Source: JAGOUY01 sp964541725
Lineage (GTDB): Bacteria; Patescibacteriota; Patescibacteriia; 2-12-FULL-60-25
Assembly (NCBI GenBank): GCA_964541725.1
Contig: CAZIQG010000027.1
Location: 1-13,947 of the forward strand
DNA: 13,947 nt
Direction: 5' to 3'
A program made the translations under genes and the position numbers. Each line of letters opens with the position of its first letter. Within the stretch, counting starts at the first letter, position 1. Of this stretch, positions 6,860 to 13,880 are shown in pieces. Under the pieces are notes generated by a model that had not been told where the DNA came from, made no database searches, and saw nothing but the letters and a program-made list of their open reading frames with translations.

Positions 6860-7939
6860 TCAATGAGGGGTTGATTTCAAAAGTCTCCGATATAATCCTG
6901 CATATTCTTCCACCATCCGCTCAATGGAACACCGCTCCTTAATCATTTGATGCGCCAGGGTCGCTCGTTCAAACGCGAGAACAGGATCATACATGATAGC
7001 TTGAATCATCTGCGTCCAGCGACCTGTATCGGCTTCAACAGGCACGAATGTCATCATGTCATCAGAAAACAATTCACGGACAGCAGGCAGATCGCTCGTA
7101 ACAACCGGTACCCCTGCAGCTGCCGCTTCTAGTACAGCCAGCCCCTGACCCTCCATCCGTGACGCAAACAAACAGGCATCCGCCTGTAATAAATATGGAC
7201 GAACATCCGGAACAGAACCAATGAACTGGATACGTGGCCTCAAACGCAAACGGTCAACCATCTGTTCTAATCGCCAACGTTCTGGGCCCTCGCCGGCTAC
7301 CACTAAATGCCATGGTTCACGAATCCCCGCTAAGGCGGCGATGATCAAATCCACTCGTTTGTCAGGGATCAAACGTCCCACCACAATAAAGCGTTGCAAT
7401 CTGCGCTCTACCTGAAGGGCGGAAATTCTTTCCTCAATCTCAACCCCTAAACGAAAAACTTCAACCTGTTTAGTCCGTCCATATACTTCTGCCAGATGCG
7501 TACGTACAGTGTCAGAAATACAGACAACCTCGTCTGCCCGACGCAACGCCTGTCCACGCAACCAGCGCTTCATCCATCCGTGCGACTGCGTGTCGTGCAC
7601 GGTCGCGATCCAAGGATGTACCCCCAAACGAAGTCCAACCATCCCCCCCCAAATATCACCCCCCAAATGCGTATGCAAAAGACTTGGCCAATGGCCACGC
7701 AGCTCTTTTTGTAAAAATATCAAGGTATGTCGACGCTGATGCGCTTGCACACTTGGACCAATCGCAAGAGGAATGCCGGCCGACCGAAAATCCTTGGTCA
7801 TAGCTCCACCGCCCCCCGCAGCTATGACCCGCACTCGGAATCCATGCAGTGGTAGCCGCTCAGCTAATGCCAAGACCATGCGCTCGGCACCAGCACGGTC
7901 AAGCTTCCATAACACCTGCGTAACAAGAGGATGAGCCAT
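6860..7939 (-). CDS. Family 4 glycosyltransferase
   Basis: A 359-residue GT-B transferase. The N-terminal half has the GAERMVLALAERL block (residues 17-29), typical of GT4 enzymes of surface glycans, and TVHDTQSHGWMKRW near 113. The donor-binding half has FIVVGRLIPDKRVDLII (184-200), VVAGEGPER near 213, and the E-x7-E pair Glu263 and Glu271 within EGQGLAVLEAAAAG. There is no signal peptide or membrane helix, so it probably sits at the cytoplasmic face. It begins 6 bp after the polymerase/ligase gene, with GAGGA at 7955-7951 as a rather distant Shine-Dalgarno (11 nt). It therefore most likely belongs to the same mRNA. The sugar and linkage are not deducible. Confidence 0.88.
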   Translation of the reverse strand: MAHPLVTQVLWKLDRAGAERMVLALAERLPLHGFRVRVIAAGGGGAMTKDFRSAGIPLAIGPSVQAHQRRHTLIFLQKELRGHWPSLLHTHLGGDIWGGMVGLRLGVHPWIATVHDTQSHGWMKRWLRGQALRRADEVVCISDTVRTHLAEVYGRTKQVEVFRLGVEIEERISALQVERRLQRFIVVGRLIPDKRVDLIIAALAGIREPWHLVVAGEGPERWRLEQMVDRLRLRPRIQFIGSVPDVRPYLLQADACLFASRMEGQGLAVLEAAAAGVPVVTSDLPAVRELFSDDMMTFVPVEADTGRWTQMIQAIMYDPVLAFERATLAHQMIKERCSIERMVEEYAGLYRRLLKSTPH

Positions 7940-7945
7940 ACGGAA

Positions 7946-9394
7946 TTATGTCCTCAAAAAATCCGGATCCCGGCGCGCCACATGCGTATGCAAAAGACGT
8001 ATTCCGGCGAGCAGCAATCCCACCGAAATCCAGACACGGGGCGACCACAAAGACGTGCTAAAAAATTGATAGGTAAGTGCCCCTATCACGCTCGCCACAA
8101 GACAAAGAAACCATCTCGCCTCGCGCGAATCTGAGAGGAGTCGCCGCCACTGTCCTCGTATCAATGAAATAAGGGACCAAAAGGTAAATACCAATGCGCT
8201 TAAGCCCACCAACCCTGTTTCTGCTCCCATTTTTTGCCACATCCCATGCGCATCCTCTGCCGCTCCAAACTCAACCGTAAAGGCCCAAATATGCGATAAC
8301 CGTTCACGAAACGTCCCTGCTCCCACACCAATCAACGGACTATCACGAAAGAAATTCCAGGCTACTTGCACGAGCAAACTTCTTGCAGATGTAGAATCCG
8401 CCACTCCAGGGCCCAAAGAAAACCAAGTCATGTAAAACACGAACGGAATCAGAGAAAGACCTGCCAACACAAGCACGCGCACATGTGCACGCATCCAATC
8501 ACGCCAGACAAACAAGGCAAGAAATAAGACCTGAACCGCAACGACGAGCCATGCTGCTCGAGCGAACGTAAGGAGGGCGATCCCCCAAAAGATAATCGCC
8601 GCCACATAATAGACACGACGTAGTCGAACCTCCGTCGCACGGGTCGCAAGCGCCAACGCCAAAGGAGCAGCCAACACCATGAGCTCTGCAAGCGCGTGAT
8701 GATTACCCCCTAATGGATTTAATCCAAACAACGTCAAGGGATGCGCACGATACAGCCCGAGAGCATCCCCTCCAACCATAAATAAAGACCGTATTCCATC
8801 AAGAGCAAACCACCCAGACACGAGAACAAGCACCAAACAGGCTTCATCCATTCGTCGCCAGGACCGCACAAAATTTGCTGGCAAAACAACCGCCGCTAAA
8901 TAAACAAACAAGACGGGACGAAGCGTGTATTTAATCACCATGACAGGATCAGGCAGTGCAGGCGAAAACACCGATAAGAAATGCGCCCCGATAAGGGCTG
9001 CAAACCCCAGACTCAACGGCAACCACGGCCGTGCCACTCCCTGCGCCTTTGTGTCACGCAATGTCACTAAACGCAACGCCCAACCCAACATCACCACCAA
9101 CATCACAAGTTCGCCTAAGGAAACTTCAATCGCCGTCCCAAACGCACGCTCACCAAACTGCAAGGTACCCGTAGAAATCGGGACAATAATTCCCGTTAGA
9201 AGCAAACTACAAAACGCCATATACAAACTCCCAAACGGGAACCGCCATACGAACAAGATCGCAAGCAAAAATCCCAATCCCAAGGCGATACTTAAAGAAA
9301 ATCCACTCACCGCCAAAAATGCGATCACCGCTAAGACTAAAAAAATCGCCCAACTTACCGTGAGCCACGAAGAAGGAACGGAAGGCCATTTCAT
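7946..9394 (-). CDS. O-antigen polymerase/ligase-like membrane protein (Wzy/WaaL type)
   Basis: A 482-residue polytopic membrane protein with about ten or more hydrophobic helices spread from residue 12 to 470. The layout fits the Wzy_C/O-antigen ligase superfamily: helices, then a periplasmic loop near residues 325-390 containing SPLIGVGAGTFRERL and DAHGMWQKMGAETGLVG, with His383 at the place where ligases and polymerases keep a conserved His. FARAAWL near 277 supplies the usual Arg before a helix. Such proteins join lipid-linked glycans into longer chains or attach them to an acceptor at the outer face of the membrane. Sequence alone does not separate polymerase from ligase. It is the first gene of the run and is preceded by an extended -10 box only 7 nt before its ATG. 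Confidence 0.85.
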   Translation of the reverse strand: MKWPSVPSSWLTVSWAIFLVLAVIAFLAVSGFSLSIALGLGFLLAILFVWRFPFGSLYMAFCSLLLTGIIVPISTGTLQFGERAFGTAIEVSLGELVMLVVMLGWALRLVTLRDTKAQGVARPWLPLSLGFAALIGAHFLSVFSPALPDPVMVIKYTLRPVLFVYLAAVVLPANFVRSWRRMDEACLVLVLVSGWFALDGIRSLFMVGGDALGLYRAHPLTLFGLNPLGGNHHALAELMVLAAPLALALATRATEVRLRRVYYVAAIIFWGIALLTFARAAWLVVAVQVLFLALFVWRDWMRAHVRVLVLAGLSLIPFVFYMTWFSLGPGVADSTSARSLLVQVAWNFFRDSPLIGVGAGTFRERLSHIWAFTVEFGAAEDAHGMWQKMGAETGLVGLSALVFTFWSLISLIRGQWRRLLSDSREARWFLCLVASVIGALTYQFFSTSLWSPRVWISVGLLLAGIRLLHTHVARRDPDFLRT

Positions 9395-9401
9395 TAGCGG
9401 T

Positions 9402-9429
9402 AGAATAGCACACGGTTATCAAATGCCGA
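9402..9429 (-). promoter_or_regulatory. Promoter of the polymerase/ligase operon
   Basis: Extended -10 TGC-TATTCT, hexamer at 9407-9402, with a weak -35 TCGGCA at 9429-9424 (16-bp spacer). Only 7 nt separate the hexamer from the ATG at 9394 and there is no Shine-Dalgarno, so the message should begin at or next to its start codon. Confidence 0.5.
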
Positions 9430-9457
9430 TATCACCTTCCGCAGTTCAACTATTTTT

Positions 9458-9486
9458 TTAGAAAAGCCATCCCTACGTGATATAAT
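9458..9486 (+). promoter_or_regulatory. Extended -10 promoter of the structured RNA
   Basis: A perfect TATAAT at 9481-9486 is preceded by TG at 9478-9479 (TGA-TATAAT, the extended -10 form). A weak -35 (TTAGAA, 9458-9463) lies 17 bp upstream in an A/T-rich tract. Transcription would start near 9493, toward the terminator at 9881. No protein gene follows on this strand. Confidence 0.7.
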
Positions 9487-9492
9487 CGGCCG

Positions 9493-9916
9493 GCACGAAA
9501 AGACGCACGCAACGTCCGAGGATAACACGAGGTAGTGCTGGGCAGCAGGTCAAAGGGACAAGAGAGACCCTTTGGACAGAGAGTCGACGCCCAGGGGAGA
9601 ACTCCCCAACTCAACACACCCGAAGATGCTGGCGCACACAACCGCGCGTTCAGGACAGAAGTCCTAATGAACAGGGGTTACCCCTCAGACATCCTTCGAC
9701 CTCAGGAACCTCATATCCCGTGCTGGTCGTCGGGAAAGAAGCCTATATGAAAGCTCAGTCGGAGCGTGTCGTGCCTCTCGTGTGTCGTCGTTACTTTCTC
9801 CGGCCGGTGGCACGGTGTGGAGGCGGTGCGTAAGGGGGAACGTATGACGACGAAGATAGCCGTCCCCCATGCTTGAACTTGTAGCGCCTCTTCCCTGAGA
9901 GGCGCTACTTAATTTC
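9493..9916 (+). ncRNA. Candidate structured non-coding RNA, family unknown
   Basis: About 420 nt between a strong promoter and a strong terminator, with no plausible protein on either strand. Visible stems include GTCAAAGGG with CCCTTTGGAC (9549-9577, one bulge) and GGGGA with TCCCC (9594-9607). AGGAC with GTCCT is closed on an AGAA loop and extended by GTTC/GAAC (9648-9672). AGGGG pairs with CCCCT (9673-9685), and a two-stage stem has TCATAT with ATATGA around CCCG/CGGG (9711-9750). GGGGG-A-ACG pairs with CGT-CCCCC (9834-9868). A long-range helix, ACGCAC (9503-9508) with GTGCGT (9826-9831), would close the core. I find no tmRNA T-loop and no GAAAGTCC block of RNase P RNA. It may be a divergent known RNA or a new one. 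It lies divergent from the glycan operon and convergent with the TrmB gene. Confidence 0.55.
9881..9916 (+). terminator. Intrinsic terminator of the structured RNA
   Basis: A perfect 11-bp stem, GTAGCGCCTCT (9881-9891) with AGAGGCGCTAC (9898-9908) around a 6-nt loop, is followed on the plus strand by TTAATTTC. The T-tract is moderate and interrupted. On the minus strand the hairpin is followed by AAGTTC, so it probably acts for the plus strand only. Confidence 0.65.
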
Positions 9917-9921
9917 AGGAC

Positions 9922-9974
9922 ATACGCCTTACTCCGCTCCTCATCTCCACCTCGCTCTTCATCCAAAGGCGTAT
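9922..9974. repeat. Inverted repeat after the TrmB gene
   Basis: ATACGCCTT (9922-9930) and AAGGCGTAT (9966-9974) are perfect 9-nt inverted arms separated by 35 nt. The spacer holds two near-identical 11-mers (CGCTCCTCATC and CGCTCTTCATC). On the minus strand it lies just after the TrmB stop and could act as an mRNA 3' structure, but no T-run follows. Confidence 0.4.
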
Positions 9975-9982
9975 ATTCTATA

Positions 9983-10744
9983 CTAGGATCGATGTGGGAT
10001 AGCGGTAGCCCAAGCACTCTCAAATAACGCCTGAAAAACCGCCGTAATCTCGGGATGGTTGACCATGATTCCCATCCCATCGGCGTGGGTGGTGATAATG
10101 CACATCTTATGCCCAGCTACAAACAACGAACCTCTAAATGGGCAACGCTGAAAATCTAACAAACGAATTTCAAATGAATCTGGATCACGTGGCGGAAACG
10201 ATAACCCAGGTTTAATCGCAACCAACGCGCGCGCACCTCGAATGTGCTTGGTTAACTTTACTCGCTCTTCTTGTTTAAGCGCCGCCACACGCAACATATC
10301 TTCATCCAAGGCAAAGATCTCACAAATTGGTGCCCGTGTCGCCCAAATTTCTTCACGCGCCGCCTGAAGTGCATCCGCTCCCTCAAAAAATCGAACCTTT
10401 GGCGATGGATCCGCCACCTGAAACAAGGCCATGAGCGAAGGAAGCGCCTCTAAAATCTTATTTCTTCCATCCTCCACCCGACGAACTGCATCATCCACCA
10501 AACGTGTTAACCGATCTGGTGGCTCTGCCACAAAACACTGTTTTCCACGCGCCTCCACCGAAGAGACTAACCCACGTTTCTGCAACGAGGCCAGGGCAAG
10601 ATAGGCCGTCGAGCGGTTCACCTTTGCTCGCTCCGCCAATATTTGCGGCGTCGCCGAACCCGTCTGCAATAATGCCAAATAAATATTCGCCTCCTTCTCA
10701 GAAAGTCCGGCGGCCCCCAAATGTGAACGTAACGTGTCCAACAT
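9983..10744 (-). CDS. TrmB-family transcriptional regulator
   Basis: A 253-residue protein. Residues about 5-72 are a TrmB-type winged helix-turn-helix (GLSEKEANIYLALLQTG, then VNRSTAYLALASLQKRGLV as recognition helix region). A helical linker follows at about 75-108. Residues 115-250 form a sensor-like domain starting KVRFFEGADALQAAREEIW. TrmB proteins are best known as archaeal sugar-responsive regulators; related forms occur in Patescibacteria with unknown ligands. The ATG at 10744 is only 3 bp after the stop of the glycosyltransferase gene, with GGAG 7 nt upstream inside that gene, so the two are co-transcribed and probably translationally coupled. It may control its own unit and the ABC transporter through the shared promoter block; this is inference. 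The stop is TAG. Confidence 0.88.
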   Translation of the reverse strand: MLDTLRSHLGAAGLSEKEANIYLALLQTGSATPQILAERAKVNRSTAYLALASLQKRGLVSSVEARGKQCFVAEPPDRLTRLVDDAVRRVEDGRNKILEALPSLMALFQVADPSPKVRFFEGADALQAAREEIWATRAPICEIFALDEDMLRVAALKQEERVKLTKHIRGARALVAIKPGLSFPPRDPDSFEIRLLDFQRCPFRGSLFVAGHKMCIITTHADGMGIMVNHPEITAVFQALFESAWATAIPHRS

Positions 10745-10747
10745 ACA

Positions 10748-11899
10748 TCAGCTCCAATCCGTTAAAGCTGTGAATGTTTGCTGAGCCGCCTGTTCCCAGG
10801 TATAGCGTCGGCTCCACTCCATCGCCGCTCGTGCGCGCTTCTCCTGCTCTGAATCGGGATGCAGCACAACCGCCATTTGCTTAACCAAATCATACACATT
10901 AGTCGGATCAAACCACAGCACATGCTCTTCCCCAGCCACCTCTGGCAATGAAGCGACCTTTGAACAAATGACCGGGCAGCCTGTCGCCATGGCTTCTACA
11001 ATTGGAATACCAAATCCTTCATACCACGCAGGATGAATAAGCGCCGCCGCAGAGGACAAAAGCGCGATCTTCTCTTCTTCATTGACATAGCCTGTTATAT
11101 GGATCATTTCCCTGACAGGACTTTTTGCAATCAGCCGCTCCACATCTTCATATCCAGCTCCTGGCTGTCCAACTAGTACCAGCCTAAATGGGTCCCCGAC
11201 TCCACGACGATCTTTAAACTTTTCAAACGCTTCAACCACAACTTTTTCAAAGGCACGAATAATCACTTCGACATTCTTTTTTAACTCAATGCGACCAATG
11301 TATAAGAAAAATGGTTTTGGGATCTGAAAACGCTCCAACACACGCTGCATATCCGCTGCATCACGACGATAGTATCGATCATGATCAATCCCAGGATAGA
11401 TAACTTGAATTTGGTCGGGAGAAGCGTTAAATGTTTCCACGATTTCCTGCTTAGAAAATTCCGACACGGTCAAAATCCGCGAAGCACGCTTCACAATATC
11501 GCGCGTCGTCCATTCATGATAGGCGCGCTGGATTGGCTTATATAAATCCGGCAATCGACGAAACCCGACATCATGAATCACGACCACCGTCTTCTTGGGA
11601 ATAACGCGCGGCAATACATGGGAAGGGACATACAGCACATCCGGCGGACGACGCTGCATCTCGAGCGATAAACATCCCTGCGTCCACAAATATTTGGGCG
11701 GCCACGGCAACCGAACCTCATGCCAGGCCGGCGGCCCAATCTCAAGCCCATGCGTCAGCGGCGTATTCCCATACAACAACCACGAGTGCTGATCTGCCTC
11801 CGGCAAGCGCTTGAGATGCTGGATCATGTGATATCCATACCACTCAACCCCCGTCTTCTGAGGACGGTTCGCACGCGAAGCTTCAATCCCAATGACCAT
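10748..11899 (-). CDS. Family 4 glycosyltransferase (mannosyltransferase-like)
   Basis: A 383-residue GT-B transferase of the GT4 group often annotated as mannosyltransferase. The N-terminal half shows the KTGVEWYGYHMIQHL block (15-29), VVVIHDVGFRRLPDLY (105-120) and RILTVSEFSKQEIV (141-154). The donor half shows FFLYIGRIELKKNVEVIIRAF (197-217) and the E-x7-E pair Glu294 and Glu302 in WYEGFGIPIVEAMATGCPVI. The protein is soluble, so it would act at the inner membrane face on a lipid-linked or surface glycan. The ATG at 11899 is supported by a -10 box ending 8 nt before it. It is followed at once by the TrmB gene, and its promoter is a near copy of that of the ABC transporter gene. The exact sugar is not deducible. 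Confidence 0.9.
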   Translation of the reverse strand: MVIGIEASRANRPQKTGVEWYGYHMIQHLKRLPEADQHSWLLYGNTPLTHGLEIGPPAWHEVRLPWPPKYLWTQGCLSLEMQRRPPDVLYVPSHVLPRVIPKKTVVVIHDVGFRRLPDLYKPIQRAYHEWTTRDIVKRASRILTVSEFSKQEIVETFNASPDQIQVIYPGIDHDRYYRRDAADMQRVLERFQIPKPFFLYIGRIELKKNVEVIIRAFEKVVVEAFEKFKDRRGVGDPFRLVLVGQPGAGYEDVERLIAKSPVREMIHITGYVNEEEKIALLSSAAALIHPAWYEGFGIPIVEAMATGCPVICSKVASLPEVAGEEHVLWFDPTNVYDLVKQMAVVLHPDSEQEKRARAAMEWSRRYTWEQAAQQTFTALTDWS

Positions 11900-11905
11900 A
11901 TTGAG

Positions 11906-11942
11906 GGAGTATACAGCATGGACGCCTCAGGTGGCAGAGATG
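11906..11942 (-). promoter_or_regulatory. Promoter block of the glycosyltransferase-TrmB unit (copy 1)
   Basis: TATACT at 11913-11908 with CTGCCA at 11937-11932 (18-bp spacer). The hexamer ends 8 nt before ATG 11899. The 37-nt block 11906-11942 matches 13760-13796 at 31 of 37 positions with no gap. The match includes the spacer, centred on the short palindrome CCTGAGG, which promoter boxes alone would not require. Confidence 0.6.
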
Positions 11943-11972
11943 CGCTCCTACTCCTGTATCAAAGAAGTAACA

Positions 11973-13754
11973 TTATTCCGCCAAAAACCCACCCGCCTGC
12001 AATTGCCACAGTTTCTTATACAATCCACCCTCCGTTTCCAGAAGCTGCTGATGCGTTCCGGTAGCTGCCACCCCTCCTTGTTCAAGCACCACAATTCGAT
12101 CCATTTGCATAATGGTCGATAGACGATGCGCGATCACAATCACCGTCTTGTCTTTCATGAGGGCATTTAGCGCATCCTGAATAAGATGCTCAGATTCCGA
12201 ATCTAAACTGGAGGTCGCTTCATCCAAGACCAGGATGGGGGCATTTTTCAAAATCGCACGAGCAATTGCCACCCGTTGACGCTCACCGCCCGATAGTTTG
12301 ACTCCACGCTCCCCGACATACGTGTCATATCCCTTTTCTAAACCGGCAATAAATTCATGGCAATGTGCCTGCTTTGCCGCTGCGACCACCTCTGCATCCG
12401 TAGCATCAGGTTTTCCATAGCGGATATTCTCCTTAAGCGTCCGATGGAACAAAATTGGATCCTGTGGCACAAGCGAAATCGCCTCTCGCACACTGTCTTG
12501 CGTAACTCTTGAGAGATCTTGCCCATCAATCAATATCTTGCCCTTGCTCACGTCATAAAAACGAAACAACATTTTCACAACCGTTGATTTCCCGGCTCCA
12601 GATGGCCCCACGAGCGCTACTTTTTCTCCTGGAGCAATCGTCAAATCCATTTTCTTAAGCACTGTTTGCCCCGCCTGATAGTGAAAATTCACGCCTTCAA
12701 ATTTAATCTCTCCTTGCGTGACGTTGAGCACTTTCGCCCCAGTTCGATCCACAATGCCATGCGGCAGGGCCATAAGCTCCACCATCTCCTGGCCTTCCGC
12801 AAAGGCTTCATACAGGGAACGGAGCGTCTTCCCAAAATCAAACAACTTGTTAAATAAAAGCAAAATATACCCTTGGAATAAGACGACATCACCTACCGTA
12901 AATGTGCCCTGCGCCCATAATCGCACCGCCATATACATCACCACCACTTCCACGAGCAACATGAGGACGTTCTGTACCACCATATTCACCTCTCCCACAT
13001 ACCAACTCTTTGAATGGAGGACTCGCCGCTCACCCGTCAACCGATCAAAAATCCCCATCTCACGTCCAAACCCAGTAAATAATTTAATATTGACGATATT
13101 CGTGAGCGCGTCCGCGATTGCTCCTGTCACCTCCGAGTCTTTGGCCGCACGCTCCACACGCACCTGATGCCGAATCCGAACAAAATAAAGGTTAAATACA
13201 ATAAACAAGGCGACCCATGCGCTTAAGAGGAGAGCGATCTTAGGACTACGCTGACTCACAAAATACAGCACCCAGGCCGTAGATACGACGAGGGGTAAAA
13301 AACGCCAATAAACAGCCTCAATAATATCTAAATACGCTCTCGATAAACGTCCTACCCGACGTACCAATGACCCTGCAAATGAATCACTAAAAAATTGATA
13401 CGAATGACCTAATAAATAACTAAAGGCCGATCGTTCCAGATCAGAAGCAATACGCGGCGCCGTCCAACCTGTACTAAAACCACTCACGCGCCACATGATC
13501 CAACCTAATAAATGGATCCCAATAATAACGGCCACGACCTCCAAGGCCGCCTGGACATCCCGCGTCTGTGCCGACAAAAGGTCAACAAATTTCTTGTAAT
13601 ACCACTGTGCCCAGGTTCCACATGATTCCGCCACGACAATCGCCACTAATGAACCTACCGTTTGCCACCGATATCGTCGCACATGCTGAAAAAAGACACG
13701 GATGATATCACCATTTGTAACCTTCGGCATCCCTAATGAACGTGAACGAGACAT
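11973..13754 (-). CDS. ABC half-transporter, fused permease and ATPase (MsbA-like)
   Basis: A 593-residue exporter subunit working as a dimer. Residues about 30-320 are the transmembrane domain, with hydrophobic segments near 32-52, 70-92, 150-166, 172-192 and 260-300. Residues about 348-590 are the ATPase: Walker A GPSGAGKST (383-391), Q-loop Gln431 in LVPQDP, signature LSGGERQ (487-493), Walker B ILVLDE (507-512), D-loop SSLD (515-518) and switch His543. All catalytic residues are present. Such half-transporters flip lipids, lipid-linked glycans, peptides or drugs outward. Next to glycosyltransferases and a polymerase/ligase, a lipid-linked glycan flippase is attractive but unproven, since the same family is widespread with other jobs. 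The start at 13754 sits 7 nt below its -10 box. Confidence 0.95.
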   Translation of the reverse strand: MSRSRSLGMPKVTNGDIIRVFFQHVRRYRWQTVGSLVAIVVAESCGTWAQWYYKKFVDLLSAQTRDVQAALEVVAVIIGIHLLGWIMWRVSGFSTGWTAPRIASDLERSAFSYLLGHSYQFFSDSFAGSLVRRVGRLSRAYLDIIEAVYWRFLPLVVSTAWVLYFVSQRSPKIALLLSAWVALFIVFNLYFVRIRHQVRVERAAKDSEVTGAIADALTNIVNIKLFTGFGREMGIFDRLTGERRVLHSKSWYVGEVNMVVQNVLMLLVEVVVMYMAVRLWAQGTFTVGDVVLFQGYILLLFNKLFDFGKTLRSLYEAFAEGQEMVELMALPHGIVDRTGAKVLNVTQGEIKFEGVNFHYQAGQTVLKKMDLTIAPGEKVALVGPSGAGKSTVVKMLFRFYDVSKGKILIDGQDLSRVTQDSVREAISLVPQDPILFHRTLKENIRYGKPDATDAEVVAAAKQAHCHEFIAGLEKGYDTYVGERGVKLSGGERQRVAIARAILKNAPILVLDEATSSLDSESEHLIQDALNALMKDKTVIVIAHRLSTIMQMDRIVVLEQGGVAATGTHQQLLETEGGLYKKLWQLQAGGFLAE

Positions 13755-13759
13755 GGCAA

Positions 13760-13796
13760 GGAGTATACAGCATAGAGACCTCAGGCGTCAGGGATG
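13760..13796 (-). promoter_or_regulatory. Promoter block of the ABC transporter gene (copy 2)
   Basis: TATACT at 13767-13762 with CTGACG at 13791-13786 (18-bp spacer). The hexamer ends 7 nt before ATG 13754 and there is no Shine-Dalgarno, so a leaderless message is expected. It is the second copy of the 37-nt block found before the GT4-TrmB unit. Confidence 0.6.
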
Positions 13797-13880
13797 AGGC
13801 ACGAGTTCAAAGACCAAAGGCATCCCACTCAACTCACCCCTTCTAGGGTCTGCGTGCGGCACAGATAAAAATGAGGCTAT

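Noticed and set aside
6834..6863. Upstream TTG start at 6863 for the second GT4 gene
   Set aside because: The added residues are unlike the family, which begins at MRILHINK, and no Shine-Dalgarno supports the TTG.
9535..9750. 71-codon plus-strand frame inside the candidate RNA
   Set aside because: It starts with GTG without a Shine-Dalgarno, its product looks like no protein, and the DNA is dominated by stem-loops.
9840..9868. AAGATAG near GCCGTCC as a group I intron S element
   Set aside because: No matching R element, guanosine-binding stem or split exon could be found. The segment is explained by a simple hairpin.
9685..10080. 131-codon minus-strand open frame across the RNA region and the end of the TrmB gene
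   Set aside because: It overlaps the clear TrmB gene in another frame, covers the terminator hairpin and has no family-like sequence. It is a shadow frame.
9698..13785. GACCTCAGG shared by the candidate RNA (9698-9706) and the ABC promoter (13777-13785)
   Set aside because: A single 9-mer match after looking at many sites is not significant, and the promoter copy is not transcribed in the ABC message, so no RNA pairing follows.
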